Position numbers and translations under genes: made by a program. A DNA stretch of 64,000 nucleotides from an uncultured Sphingomonadaceae bacterium (GTDB lineage Bacteria > Pseudomonadota > Alphaproteobacteria > Sphingomonadales > Sphingomonadaceae). The stretch spans positions 79,506 through 143,505 of the forward strand of contig CAJXSN010000005.1 of the NCBI GenBank assembly GCA_913060895.1, read 5' to 3'. Shown in pieces: positions 55,067 to 63,555 of the stretch; the first letter of the stretch is position 1; the number at the start of each line of letters is the position of its first letter. Below the pieces are notes generated by a model that saw only the letters and a list, made by a program, of their open reading frames with translations, was not told where the DNA came from and did not search any database.

Positions 55067-55548
55067 GCGAACTGGCTGAAACCGACAGACGTAAGGATAT
55101 GCGCCGCCGCCCGATTGTCGGCTGGCGCGAAGTCGTGGCTCTGCCCGAGCTTGGGGTACTGGGCATTCCGGCCAAGATCGACACCGGTGCGCGCACTTCG
55201 TCACTTCATGCTGTAAACATCGATCTGTTCGACCGCGATGGATTGGAATTTGCCCGTTTCGATCTGGATTTCGGCGGTGAGAAACCCACTCGCCATTGCG
55301 AGGCAACGCGGGTCGCCCATCGATTTATCACCAGTTCCAACGGGGTCGCCGAAGAACGGCTTATCGTCAAAACAACGTTGTCGATGGGCGGGATAGAATT
55401 TCGCGCGGAGTTCAGTCTGGCCGACCGGTCTGATATGGTGTTTCCGATGCTGGTCGGGCGAACGGCGCTGCGCAAACGCTTTCTGGTCAATCCCGGCCGA
55501 TCCTACCTCGTCTCGCAATCCTCCGACGCCAGAGAAATCATCTTATGA
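55063..55548 (+). CDS. Retropepsin-like aspartic protease (PF05618, RimB-type)
   Basis: A 161-aa protein of the family annotated as ATP-dependent zinc protease but built like a retropepsin. The active-site motif is [11 protein letters not shown] (D40, T41, G42), and [16 protein letters not shown] is the second conserved block. The Pseudomonas member RimB counteracts or trims RimK-made glutamate tails on ribosomal protein S6. Here it overlaps both neighbours by ATGA (55063-55066 and 55545-55548), directly before rimK, which supports the RimB role. No signal peptide; cytoplasmic. Confidence 0.87.
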   Translation: MSELAETDRRKDMRRRPIVGWREVVALPELGVLGIPAKIDTGARTSSLHAVNIDLFDRDGLEFARFDLDFGGEKPTRHCEATRVAHRFITSSNGVAEERLIVKTTLSMGGIEFRAEFSLADRSDMVFPMLVGRTALRKRFLVNPGRSYLVSQSSDAREIIL

Positions 55549-56450
55549 AAATCGCCATGCTTGCACGCAATCCGAACCTGTATTCGCACAAGCGACTGGT
55601 AGAGGCGGCAGAGGCGCGTGGGCACACGCTCGATATTCTCAATACCACGCGCTGCACTGTGAATATCGCCAGCCATCGCCCCACTGTCACATATAAAGGC
55701 GAGACGCTGAGCGGGTACGAGGCGGTCATTCCGCGTATCGGCGCGTCGATCACGGCCTATGGCCTGGCCGTGCTGCGCCAGTTCGAAATGGGCGGGGTCT
55801 GGTCGCTGAATGAAAGCGTGGCAATCGGTCGCAGTCGCGACAAATTGCGCTCCACCCAGATCATGGCGAAATACGGTCTGGGCCTGCCGCTGACCGCCTA
55901 TGCCAACGATCCCAAACAGGCCGAGGCGATCATCAAGGCGGTGAACGGCCCGCCGGTGGTTATCAAGCTGCTGGAGGGAACGCAGGGCATCGGCGTGGTG
56001 CTGGCTGAAACGCTGAAAGGCGGCGCATCGATCATCGAGGCGTTCCGCGGCGCGAATATCGCCATCATGGTGCAGGAATTTATCAAGGAAGCAGGCGGGT
56101 CTGACATCCGCTGCCTGGTCGTGGGCGGCAAAGTCGTCGCGGCAATGAAACGGCAGGGCGCCGAGGGCGAGTTCCGCAGCAACCTCCACCGCGGCGGCAG
56201 TGCGCAGCTGATCAAGATTACGCCCGAAGAACGTAGCACAGCCGTTCGTGCGGCAAAGGTGATGGGCCTGAATGTGTGCGGCGTGGACCTGCTGCGCAGC
56301 AATCACGGCCCGGTGATCATGGAAGTGAACAGCTCCCCAGGCCTGGAAGGCATCGAGAATGCCACGGGCAAGGACATCGCCGGGCAGATTGTCGAGTTTA
56401 TCGAGGGCAACGCGAAGGCTGGGAAGACGAAGACGAAGGGTAAGGGGTAG
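55545..56450 (+). CDS. rimK: RimK family alpha-L-glutamate ligase (ATP-grasp)
   Basis: A 301-aa ATP-grasp enzyme. N-terminal [21 protein letters not shown]-binding [20 protein letters not shown], the [19 protein letters not shown] segment and the Mg-binding [13 protein letters not shown]. RimK adds glutamates to the C terminus of ribosomal protein S6 in enterobacteria and pseudomonads. Here S6 (59309-59674) ends in a basic DREERN rather than Glu-Glu, so the target may differ. The start overlaps the retropepsin-like gene. The last 12 residues are Lys/Gly-rich. A weak hairpin (GGGG/CCCC, then TTTTTT) follows at 56444-56467. Confidence 0.92.
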   Translation: MKIAMLARNPNLYSHKRLVEAAEARGHTLDILNTTRCTVNIASHRPTVTYKGETLSGYEAVIPRIGASITAYGLAVLRQFEMGGVWSLNESVAIGRSRDKLRSTQIMAKYGLGLPLTAYANDPKQAEAIIKAVNGPPVVIKLLEGTQGIGVVLAETLKGGASIIEAFRGANIAIMVQEFIKEAGGSDIRCLVVGGKVVAAMKRQGAEGEFRSNLHRGGSAQLIKITPEERSTAVRAAKVMGLNVCGVDLLRSNHGPVIMEVNSSPGLEGIENATGKDIAGQIVEFIEGNAKAGKTKTKGKG

Positions 56451-56846
56451 TTCCCCGGAGCTTTTTTAGGTTACAGAAGTTTCACAAAGAGAAGTTTTGC
56501 ATTGCGGGCGTTGCTTTGCGTGGCCTGAAATCGCTGACAGCGATTGCTGAAGACCGGTTTGCCGCCATGCGATTGCATTCCGTTCGGTCCTGTCGGATCG
56601 GGCGGTAACGAGGTCTAACCAGCAAGGTCGCTCGTTTCCGCAGGGGCACACCCCTGAATTGTGCGCCTGCGTGAGGTGCGAGCGGTGCAGCCAACCCGGC
56701 CTGTCCGCTCTCAATCCCGCACAAGCGGCGGACCCTGCCTGCCGCTGACATGGGCCGTCAACGCTGCGAGATGGAGCTAAGCGCTACAGCCCACCACACC
56801 CGTTGCGAAGGGGTTATCAACCAAATAGACAAGAAGGCGAGCTAAA
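56451..56846. other. 396-base region without a supported gene
   Basis: Lies between convergent rimK and amn. Short frames on the minus strand (to 56751) have no ribosome-binding sites and odd composition, so I reject them. The region has several inverted repeats (56529-56545; CAGGGG-CACA-CCCCTG near 56640-56656) and could hold a small RNA, but I do not recognise SRP RNA, RNase P RNA, tmRNA or 6S features. Confidence 0.4.
56529..56545. repeat. 17-base palindrome in the rimK-amn gap
   Basis: AATCGCTG-A-CAGCGATT is a perfect inverted repeat with a single central base. The arms are too close for an RNA hairpin to close fully, so a DNA-binding-protein site is as likely as a structured RNA. Only one copy was noticed. 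Confidence 0.4.
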
Positions 56847-58286
56847 TCACCTAAACGGCGGCTCGTTGAAAGCCCGCAATTTCCTTGAATGCAGCCGCTG
56901 GCCTTCTTCGCGCAAGATACCGCAGGCCGTCACGCCAATTCGTAGATGGGCGGCGATGGCTTCCTCGTAGAACGTGTTGGCCTGACCCGGCAGTTTGATC
57001 TCGCCGTGCAGGGGCTTGTCGGACACGCACAGCAGAGTGCCGTAGGGGACGCGGAAGCGGTAGCCTTGGGCGGCTATGGTAGCGCTTTCCATATCGATGC
57101 CGACTGCGCGGCTGAGCGACAGGCGTTTCGCGCTGGTGGAATAGCGCAGTTCCCAGTTGCGATCATCGGTGGTGACAACGGTGCCGGTGCGCATACGCTG
57201 CTTCAGGTCCGCTTCGCCTTCGCCGCTGACAATGCCAGCAGCACCGGTCAGCGCCTGCTGCACCTCGGCAATCGCGGGAAGGGGAATCTCAGGCGGCAGA
57301 ACCGGGTCCAGCACATGATCGTCTCGCAGATAGGCGTGTGCCAGAACGTAATCGCCGATCTTCTGGCTTCCGCGAAGCCCGCCGCAATGTCCTATCATCA
57401 GCCATGCCTCGGGGCGCAAAACGGCCAAGTGATCGCAAATGGTTTTTGCATTGGAAGGCCCGACGCCAATGTTCACCAGCGTTATCCCGCCACGTCCTTC
57501 ACCGACCAGATGATAAGCTGGCATCTGATGCTTGCGCCAGGCGGTGTCGGACAATTGCGTGCGTGCATTTTTCGTAGGTTCGTCCAGGTACAGACCGCCT
57601 GCCCCCGCAAGAGCGGTATATCCGTCTTTGCCCAGCTGCTCACCTGCCCAATCAACGAATTCATCAACATACCGATGATAGTTGGTGAACAGTACAAACC
57701 GCTGGAAATGATCGGTGGAGGTGCCGGTATAATGCGCCAGCCGGGCCAGACTGAAATCGGTTCGCAGGCCATCGAACAGAGATAGCGGGATTGTCTGGTC
57801 AGGTTCGTCCAGTTCGATCCCGTCGGCCAGTTCATCGCCGATGTCGGCCAGATCGGTGTGAGGGAAATGGCGCGCGATCAGCTGCGGTGAAATTCCGGCC
57901 AGCTCGGCCCCGGCGGCGCCGTCCAGAACGTAGGGAAACGGTATCTCCTGCCGCGAGGACCGGACATGCATTTCCACATCGTAGTCTTCCGCGATCAGGC
58001 TGAGCTGCTCGGTCAGATAGTCTGCAAACAGACGTGGCCGAGTGATTGTGGTGGCGTAGGTTCCGGCGATGTTGAACCGGCCAAAGGCGCGGCTGCGTTC
58101 CGAGCGAGGTTCTTCGCCGCGATAGGTCAGCACCAGTTCGGGATAGGCGTAAGAGCCGTCGCTGCGCCGCTCGCGCGAGGGCAAATCCCCGGTGCGGGCA
58201 TAGGTGAGGATATCTGCGCGCAGGCGTTCCGTCGCTGCATCGTATATCCGTGCGAGTTCATCAATGATGGAAGAGATGTCGGCCAT
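56847..58286 (-). CDS. amn: AMP nucleosidase
   Basis: Splits AMP into adenine and ribose 5-phosphate. 479 aa: N-terminal AMP-nucleosidase-specific domain (with YPELVLTYRG and GRFNIAGTYATTITRP) and C-terminal nucleoside-phosphorylase-like domain with VNIGVGPSNAKTI, GHCGGLR and the purine-site GIDMESATIAAQGYRFRVPYGTLL region. ATG 58286 is preceded by AAGGAC; the frame to 58385 overlaps a terminator and is not coding. It is transcribed after the rplI terminator from its own promoter. Confidence 0.94.
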   Translation of the reverse strand: MADISSIIDELARIYDAATERLRADILTYARTGDLPSRERRSDGSYAYPELVLTYRGEEPRSERSRAFGRFNIAGTYATTITRPRLFADYLTEQLSLIAEDYDVEMHVRSSRQEIPFPYVLDGAAGAELAGISPQLIARHFPHTDLADIGDELADGIELDEPDQTIPLSLFDGLRTDFSLARLAHYTGTSTDHFQRFVLFTNYHRYVDEFVDWAGEQLGKDGYTALAGAGGLYLDEPTKNARTQLSDTAWRKHQMPAYHLVGEGRGGITLVNIGVGPSNAKTICDHLAVLRPEAWLMIGHCGGLRGSQKIGDYVLAHAYLRDDHVLDPVLPPEIPLPAIAEVQQALTGAAGIVSGEGEADLKQRMRTGTVVTTDDRNWELRYSTSAKRLSLSRAVGIDMESATIAAQGYRFRVPYGTLLCVSDKPLHGEIKLPGQANTFYEEAIAAHLRIGVTACGILREEGQRLHSRKLRAFNEPPFR

Positions 58287-58343
58287 TGCCAGTGTCCTTA
58301 GCGTGCTTCTTGTTGCTCCGCACCCCGTCCGGGCTGCTCTTAC

Positions 58344-58382
58344 AAAAAGGGGCGCGGTGCTGTTTGCACCGCGCCCCTTTTT
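58344..58382 (-). terminator. Rho-independent terminator of the rpsF-rpsR-rplI operon
   Basis: AAAAAGGGGCGCGGTGC (58344-58360) pairs perfectly with GCACCGCGCCCCTTTTT (58366-58382) across a 5-base loop, giving a 17-bp stem with A- and T-runs. It lies 25 bases after rplI. Confidence 0.92.
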
Positions 58383-58406
58383 CATAGGCCTGAAAAGCTA
58401 TGGATT

Positions 58407-59072
58407 TCAGCCCTCTGCCTCGGGCTTGGTCTCTTCTACCAATGCTTCCGTTTCGGACATGCTTTCTTCGGTGCTGACACCGTCTTCCAGCATATCGGCA
58501 GGGATCTCGCCCGGTTCCAGCGTAGGATCGCGCTGCTGAGAAGCTGCAGCATCCTCGATTTCCTTCTGCTCTTCTTCGAACAGTTGGGCCAGAACGTCGA
58601 CACCCTGGCTCTGCAATTCTGCTTCGTCTTCGGAACGGGCGACATTTGCCTTAACCGTTACGTGGACTTCAGGGTGCAGAGCGACAGTCACATCGTGCAT
58701 ACCGATCATCTTGATCGGGCTACCCAGAATGACTCTCTTCTTGTCGACCTCATGACCCTTCTCGGCAAGGCCAGCTACGATGTCGCGGACGTTGACCGAA
58801 CCATAAAGCTGGCCGGCATTGGACGAAGCGCGCAGCAGCACGACTTCGGTGCCGCCCAGACCTTCACCGGTCTTTTCAGCTTCAGAACGGCGTTCAGCGT
58901 TTTCTTTTTCAAGCCGTTCGCGGTTGGCTTCGAAAACCTGCTTGTTCGCAGCATTGGCGCGCAGTGCCTTCTTCTGCGGAAGCAGGAAGTTGCGGGCATA
59001 GCCGTCTTTTACGGTGACTACATCACCGATTGAACCCAGATTGCCGATCCTCTCGAGGAGAATGATATCCAT
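58407..59072 (-). CDS. rplI: 50S ribosomal protein L9 with long acidic C-terminal tail
   Basis: Residues 1-150 are normal L9: N-terminal [30 protein letters not shown], long connecting helix and C-terminal domain with [20 protein letters not shown]9 is usually about 150 residues; this one has 221. The added 70 residues are rich in Glu, Asp, Ser, Thr and Ala and end EETKPEAEG, predicted disordered. Last gene of rpsF-rpsR-rplI, 12 bases after rpsR. Confidence 0.96.
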   Translation of the reverse strand: MDIILLERIGNLGSIGDVVTVKDGYARNFLLPQKKALRANAANKQVFEANRERLEKENAERRSEAEKTGEGLGGTEVVLLRASSNAGQLYGSVNVRDIVAGLAEKGHEVDKKRVILGSPIKMIGMHDVTVALHPEVHVTVKANVARSEDEAELQSQGVDVLAQLFEEEQKEIEDAAASQQRDPTLEPGEIPADMLEDGVSTEESMSETEALVEETKPEAEG

Positions 59073-59084
59073 TACGCTTCTCCC

Positions 59085-59309
59085 TTACTTCACGAGGTAG
59101 GGCAGCAGGCCGATGTGACGCGCACGCTTGATCGCCTTGGCGAGTTCGCGCTGCTTCTTGGCTGAAACTGCAGTGATACGGGACGGAACGATCTTGCCGC
59201 GTTCGGACATGAAGCCCTGCAGCAAACGTACGTCTTTGTAATCGATCTTCGGTGCATCGTCGCCCTGGAACGGGCAGGACTTGCGGCGGCGGAAAAACGG
59301 ACGGGCCAT
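59085..59309 (-). CDS. rpsR: 30S ribosomal protein S18
   Basis: 74 aa, a partner of S6 on the 30S platform. The conserved core [20 protein letters not shown] and the basic [23 protein letters not shown] are visible. A single CPF Cys remains in the N-terminal part, so the protein is probably the zinc-independent form. The ATG overlaps the rpsF stop by one base (TGATG), giving tight coupling. Confidence 0.97.
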   Translation of the reverse strand: MARPFFRRRKSCPFQGDDAPKIDYKDVRLLQGFMSERGKIVPSRITAVSAKKQRELAKAIKRARHIGLLPYLVK

Positions 59310-59674
59310 CAGTTACGTTCCTCACGGTCGCGGCGCTTCTTCGTGTCGCGGTCATTCTTGCGCATCATCACGCTGGGGCCTTCTTCCGGCTCTTCCATGC
59401 GGATGGTCATGTAACGAATAACGTCTTCGTTGATGCGGGTCTGCCGCTCCAGCTCTGCAACGACGCCGCCAGGGCCTTCGATGTTGAGCATGACGAAGTG
59501 CGCCTTGCGGTTGCGGTCGATCTTGTAGGCGAGGGATTTCAGGCCCCAGGTCTCCGTCTTGGTGACCTTGCCGTCGTTCTTCTCGATGATTTCGGTGGCT
59601 TGCGCTGCCAATGCATCAACCTGAGCCTGGCTCAGATCCTGGCGCGCAAGAAACACGTGCTCGTAGTGAGCCAT
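59309..59674 (-). CDS. rpsF: 30S ribosomal protein S6
   Basis: 121 aa. N-terminal [15 protein letters not shown], the ferredoxin-like fold with [21 protein letters not shown], and [15 protein letters not shown]. The tail after residue 95 is mixed charge and ends [10 protein letters not shown], not the acidic Glu-ending tail that RimK extends in E. coli. AAGGAAG lies just before the ATG at 59674; the ORF open to 59884 is not S6. First gene of the operon. Confidence 0.97.
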   Translation of the reverse strand: MAHYEHVFLARQDLSQAQVDALAAQATEIIEKNDGKVTKTETWGLKSLAYKIDRNRKAHFVMLNIEGPGGVVAELERQTRINEDVIRYMTIRMEEPEEGPSVMMRKNDRDTKKRRDREERN

Positions 59675-59773
59675 GCAACTTCCTTTCAGTGTATGCCGAT
59701 CGTTGGCTGGTCCGCGCGGATCGCGGGGCCCCTCCGGCTTTCTTAAGTTCCCCCGTAATACAGGGAAGCGGGG

Positions 59774-59801
59774 CACATAACCGGGCAGAGGGAAAATGCA
59801 A
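59774..59801 (-). promoter_or_regulatory. Candidate promoter of the rpsF operon
   Basis: On the minus strand, TTGCAT (-35, 59796-59801) is followed after 16 bases by TATGTG (-10, 59774-59779), about 100 bases before the rpsF start. The spacing is slightly short and the -10 is imperfect. Confidence 0.4.
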
Positions 59802-59889
59802 GGGTTTTGCACTGCACAGCGGACACTATACTCCAGCTGATGCGTTGGGGTTTCAACGCTGTAAAGGCGCTGAAAAAAGGACACGATTT

Positions 59890-60852
59890 ATGCCCGGTGG
59901 CTTGGCTGCACTTCTCGACGACGTTTCCATCATCGCCCGTGCGGCAGCTGCGTCTGTGGACGATGTTGCGGCGGCCGCGGGGAGGGCGGGTTCCAAGACT
60001 GCCGGTGTGGTGATCGACGATGCGGCTGTTACGCCCAGCTATGTAACAGGCATGTCACCGGCACGCGAATTGCCCCTGATCTGGAACATCACCAAGGGCA
60101 GTTTGAAAAACAAGCTGCTGATACTGCTGCCGGGCGCGTTGTTGCTCAGCGAGTTTTTGCCTGGAGCGATTATCTTTCTGCTGATGCTGGGCGGGGCCTA
60201 TTTGTCGTACGAAGGTGCCGAGAAGTTGATGGAGAAGCTCTCCGGCGAAAAGCATGGCGAGACTTTGGAGGATCCCATCGAGGACCCTGTGCAATTCGAG
60301 AAAAAACGTACTGCCAGCGCAATCCGCACGGATCTCATTCTGTCTGCAGAGATCATGGCGATTACCCTGAACGAAGTCGCGATGGAATCACTGCTTACGC
60401 GCGGTATCGTTCTTGCGCTGGTCGGGGTGGCAGTCACGGTATTCGTATATGGCGCAGTCGCGATTATCGTGAAGCTGGATGATGTCGGGCTCCATATACT
60501 TGAGAAACCATCTGATTCGGCGAAAAAAATCGGGCAGATGCTGCTGAATGCCATGCCGAAAATTCTGATCGCGCTTTCGGTGATCGGAACTGTGGCGATG
60601 CTGTGGGTAGGTGGGGGCATCATCATTCATGGATTGCATGAGTTGGGCTTTCATACGCTGGCAGATTTCGGTCAAGGATTGGAACACGGCGTGGAAGAGC
60701 TGACCGGCGGGCTGGGCGGTATCCTGGGCTGGGCAACCTATGCGGCCATCAGTGCCGCCGTCGGTCTTGGGCTGGGCGCAGTGCTGTTCTTGGTGATCCA
60801 CAAGGTATTCAGGATCGGACATGCCGACGCCGATAAGGGTGCGGCGCATTGA
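59890..60852 (+). CDS. DUF808 family inner-membrane protein (YedI type)
   Basis: A 320-aa membrane protein. N-terminal PGGLAALLDDVSIIARAAAASVDDVAAAA is the family hallmark, and six or so hydrophobic segments follow, including KNKLLILLPGALLLSEFLP and the C-terminal Gly-rich GGILGWATYAAISAAVGLGLG. The function of DUF808/YedI proteins is unknown. AAAAGGACACGATTT before ATG 59890 supports the start; the upstream frame is antisense to rpsF. It is divergent from the rpsF operon. Confidence 0.9.
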   Translation: MPGGLAALLDDVSIIARAAAASVDDVAAAAGRAGSKTAGVVIDDAAVTPSYVTGMSPARELPLIWNITKGSLKNKLLILLPGALLLSEFLPGAIIFLLMLGGAYLSYEGAEKLMEKLSGEKHGETLEDPIEDPVQFEKKRTASAIRTDLILSAEIMAITLNEVAMESLLTRGIVLALVGVAVTVFVYGAVAIIVKLDDVGLHILEKPSDSAKKIGQMLLNAMPKILIALSVIGTVAMLWVGGGIIIHGLHELGFHTLADFGQGLEHGVEELTGGLGGILGWATYAAISAAVGLGLGAVLFLVIHKVFRIGHADADKGAAH

Positions 60853-60936
60853 CCCTTTCCGTTCTCCAAACCTGCCAAGGCCACGTGTAGCCTGCGTGCA
60901 ACACGGGCGGCAGAGGCTGCTGGTTCTGCCGCGTAA

Positions 60937-61155
60937 GAAGGCCCTGAGCTTGTGAAGATAGACCCGCAAGTTTCGTGCGCCGACCGGTTCACTCTGGCCG
61001 GCGTTTGTGCGGGATATGCCCTGGTGCTCGCCAAAAGTGTGCGGCTGGATGAGAACATATCCGATGCACTCAAAGCCTGTCGCGGAAGACCGGTTAGGTG
61101 GGAGGAACACTGGCGGTCGCAGGCGGGTGAAACGGCAGGCGCAGACGGCCTTTAA
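60937..61155 (+). pseudogene. Remnant of a glutathione S-transferase C-terminal domain
   Basis: The frame opens after a TAA at 60934 and reads ADRFTLAGVCAGYALVLAKSVRLDE, then ACRGRPVRW, before a TAA at 61155. This resembles the all-helical C-terminal end of bacterial GSTs (DRFTLADISVGYAL..., ...RPA). No thioredoxin-like N-terminal domain lies upstream; the preceding 80 bases have a stop and no homology I can see. A GTG at 60952 has no Shine-Dalgarno sequence. I read it as a decayed gene fragment. It overlaps the end of the convergent mpl by 4 bases. Confidence 0.45.
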
Positions 61156-62606
61156 GAAAGCTGCGCCAACACATTCGCTGCAAAACCACTCAGCGTATCG
61201 TCCCGCGCGCCCATAATGGCGATGCGATCACCGGGTTTGGCATTGGCGACCAACCAATCTCCGCATCCCTCGCGGGTGTTGATGTGGATTGCCTTGCCGC
61301 CACCTTTGGCAATCAGGTCCACAATTCGCTCGCTGCCCTGACTACGGTCAACTGTACCACCGAAATAGACGGGGTCGCACAGCAAGGTGATGTCTTCTGG
61401 GCCGAGTTCATGAGCAAAGGTTTCGGCGAGCTCCTCTCCCATCTGCCGCAGCGGACCGTATCCGTGCGGCTGGAAGAAAGCGAGCACGCGGCCGGGATTG
61501 GATTTGAGAGTGCGCAACGTGGCCGCGCATTTTTCCGGATTATGGCCGAAATCGTCGATTACAGTTACACCTGCCGGCGATACTCCTACAATATCGAACC
61601 GTCGGGCGAGGCCTTTGAACTCTGCCAGTGCCGCCACTGCATCGGCCACTGTAACACCGCAGGCAACGGCGCCGGCAATGGCGGCCAGTGCGTTGGAGAG
61701 ATTGTGCCGTCCGGGCATATTCAGCACGAGCGGATGCTCACTCTCATCACGCCGGTCGACCACCAGTGCTGCCTGACGAACAGGGCCGTCTGCTCTGCTA
61801 CCGGGTTTTATTCCGATGGTTGCGCCCCGGTCACGTATGCCGAAGGTAATTGCGGAGCCTGCATATTCCAGCAAGCCAAGAGCTTCGTCATTATCGGCGT
61901 TTATGACGGCAGTTTGCGACACCTTAAGGAAATCGCCAAACAGAACGCGCAATTCGTCCATGCTTTTGTGATCGAGGCTGACATTCAGAAGCACACCTAC
62001 GGTGGGCCGGTATTGCGCAATAGACCCGTCGCTTTCATCTACTTCGGACACATAGAGATCGGCACTTCCAACGACGGCGCTTGCAAAGGGGCGGTCTTCG
62101 CTCACGAAATTTTTCATCACCGCGCCGTTCATGATGGTCGGTTGCCGGCCAGCATGTTCGAGTATCCAGCCCAGCATTCCGGTAACGGTTGATTTTCCGC
62201 TGGTTCCGGCAATGGCAACGCCAGTCGCGCTGGCGTTGAACAGCGCGGCATTCAGGTCTGCGCGGGTGAGACGGGGTAGACCCATTTCCTTTGCCCTGGC
62301 CACTTCGGGCACCGTGTCTTCCACTGCTGCACTGGCGACCAGCACTTGATTGTCACTGGTGATGCCGCTGCCATCCTGTGGATACAGCGCGAAGCCCTGC
62401 CGCTCCAGCGCGGCGAATTTTTCCGGCGTGCGCCCCTGGTCAAAACTGCGGTCGCTACCGGCCACGGAGGCGCCGCGTCCTTTCAGAATGGCGGCCAGCG
62501 GCTGCATGCCGGAGCCACCGATACCGCAAAAGAACCAAGGGCGCGCCGTAAGATCGGAGGCAATATCGGAATGGGGCGACGGCGAAGGCTGTGGCAAATC
62601 GGTCAT
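61152..62606 (-). CDS. mpl: UDP-N-acetylmuramate:murein peptide ligase (Mpl), MurC-like
   Basis: A 484-aa Mur ligase. N-terminal nucleotide site FCGIGGSGMQPLA (27-39), central P-loop GTSGKST (134-140), and the C-terminal DDFGHNPEK ligand domain. Mpl joins recycled tripeptide to UDP-MurNAc, bypassing de novo synthesis; MurC adds only L-Ala. Assignment as Mpl rather than MurC rests on the divergent neighbour ldcA, which makes the tripeptide, and on the lack of other mur genes nearby. ATG 62606 gives MTDLPQP; a TTG at 62627 is an alternative. No strong Shine-Dalgarno sequence. Confidence 0.78.
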   Translation of the reverse strand: MTDLPQPSPSPHSDIASDLTARPWFFCGIGGSGMQPLAAILKGRGASVAGSDRSFDQGRTPEKFAALERQGFALYPQDGSGITSDNQVLVASAAVEDTVPEVARAKEMGLPRLTRADLNAALFNASATGVAIAGTSGKSTVTGMLGWILEHAGRQPTIMNGAVMKNFVSEDRPFASAVVGSADLYVSEVDESDGSIAQYRPTVGVLLNVSLDHKSMDELRVLFGDFLKVSQTAVINADNDEALGLLEYAGSAITFGIRDRGATIGIKPGSRADGPVRQAALVVDRRDESEHPLVLNMPGRHNLSNALAAIAGAVACGVTVADAVAALAEFKGLARRFDIVGVSPAGVTVIDDFGHNPEKCAATLRTLKSNPGRVLAFFQPHGYGPLRQMGEELAETFAHELGPEDITLLCDPVYFGGTVDRSQGSERIVDLIAKGGGKAIHINTREGCGDWLVANAKPGDRIAIMGARDDTLSGFAANVLAQLS

Positions 62607-62667
62607 GGAAAAGCTGACTAGCGGCAATGGCTACCCTTGCAACCTTGAACGCATTAGGGGCATGGTC

Positions 62668-63516
62668 GTGAGTATGATACGCCCGAATGCCCGGATAGCA
62701 ATCTGCGCGCCCGCGACCGCTATTACACCCGCCCATGCCGACGCCATGCGCGCGCTGATCGCCGAAGAGTTTCCCCAGCACGAGGTGTGGTTTCACGATC
62801 AATGCTTCCGCACCCACGCGCATTTTGCCGGTACCGATCTGGAGCGGATGCAGGCGCTGGTCGAATGCGCCAACCACCCCGACTACGATGTCGTCTGGTT
62901 TGCCAAGGGGGGATATGGGTCGAACCGTATCGCCGAGGCAGCAATAGCCCGGATGAACGATCACGCGCGGGCGAAAACCTATGTGGGCTTTTCCGACATG
63001 GGGTATCTGCTGGCCGCGCTGTATCGCCACGGGGTGGGTCAGCCGGTCCACGGCTCCATGCCAGTCAGTGCGCGCAGTGAGCGCGGGCGAGAAGCGGTGC
63101 GCCGGGTGCTGCGCTGGCTGGGCGGTGACAATAGCGGGCTCGAACCTTCTCTGGATGGCAGCACGCCGGTTGTCGCGTTCAACCTGATTACACTCGCCAT
63201 GCTGGTAGACACGCCTTTACTGCCCGATCTGTCGGGCCACGTAGTAATGGTGGAAGAGGTTAGTGAGCATCTCTATGCTATCGACCGGTTGTTCTTCAGT
63301 CTTGCCAATACGCTTCCCAGGGTTGCAGGGCTGAGGCTCGGGTCGGTTACCAACGTCCCTGAAAATGACCGCGAGTTCGGTCAGACGGCTGAAGAAATTG
63401 CGCGGTTCTGGTGCGATCGAGCAGGCATTCCCTATCTCGGGCGAGCAGAAATCGGACATACTTCTGCCAACAGAATTGTGCCTTTCGGCCTTGCCAGCCC
63501 TTTCGGCGGTGCATAG
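62668..63516 (+). CDS. ldcA: LD-carboxypeptidase (S66 family)
   Basis: Removes the terminal D-Ala from recycled murein tetrapeptides in the cytoplasm. About 282 aa: N-terminal RIAICAPATAIT, the FAKGGYGSNRIAEA motif, the Ser nucleophile in VGFSDMGYLL, the Glu in VVMVEEVSEHLYAIDR, and the catalytic His in IGHTSANRIVPFG. GTG 62668 has AGGGG 7 bases upstream; ATGs at 62662 and 62674 are alternatives. It is divergent from mpl by about 60 bases, a functional pair, and 39 bases before fabD. Confidence 0.88.
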   Translation: MSMIRPNARIAICAPATAITPAHADAMRALIAEEFPQHEVWFHDQCFRTHAHFAGTDLERMQALVECANHPDYDVVWFAKGGYGSNRIAEAAIARMNDHARAKTYVGFSDMGYLLAALYRHGVGQPVHGSMPVSARSERGREAVRRVLRWLGGDNSGLEPSLDGSTPVVAFNLITLAMLVDTPLLPDLSGHVVMVEEVSEHLYAIDRLFFSLANTLPRVAGLRLGSVTNVPENDREFGQTAEEIARFWCDRAGIPYLGRAEIGHTSANRIVPFGLASPFGGA

Positions 63517-63555
63517 CCGCGCGGCCGATCCAAACATTATCGAAAGCCGAATTCC

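Noticed and set aside
56466..56751. Two short minus-strand frames in the rimK-amn gap
   Set aside because: Overlapping frames without ribosome-binding sites, Arg/Ala-rich composition typical of chance frames, and they run over the palindromes.
60853..61151. Possible RNase P or other structured RNA in the DUF808-mpl gap
   Set aside because: The region shows GST-like protein similarity instead, and I could not find the conserved RNase P or SRP RNA core sequences.
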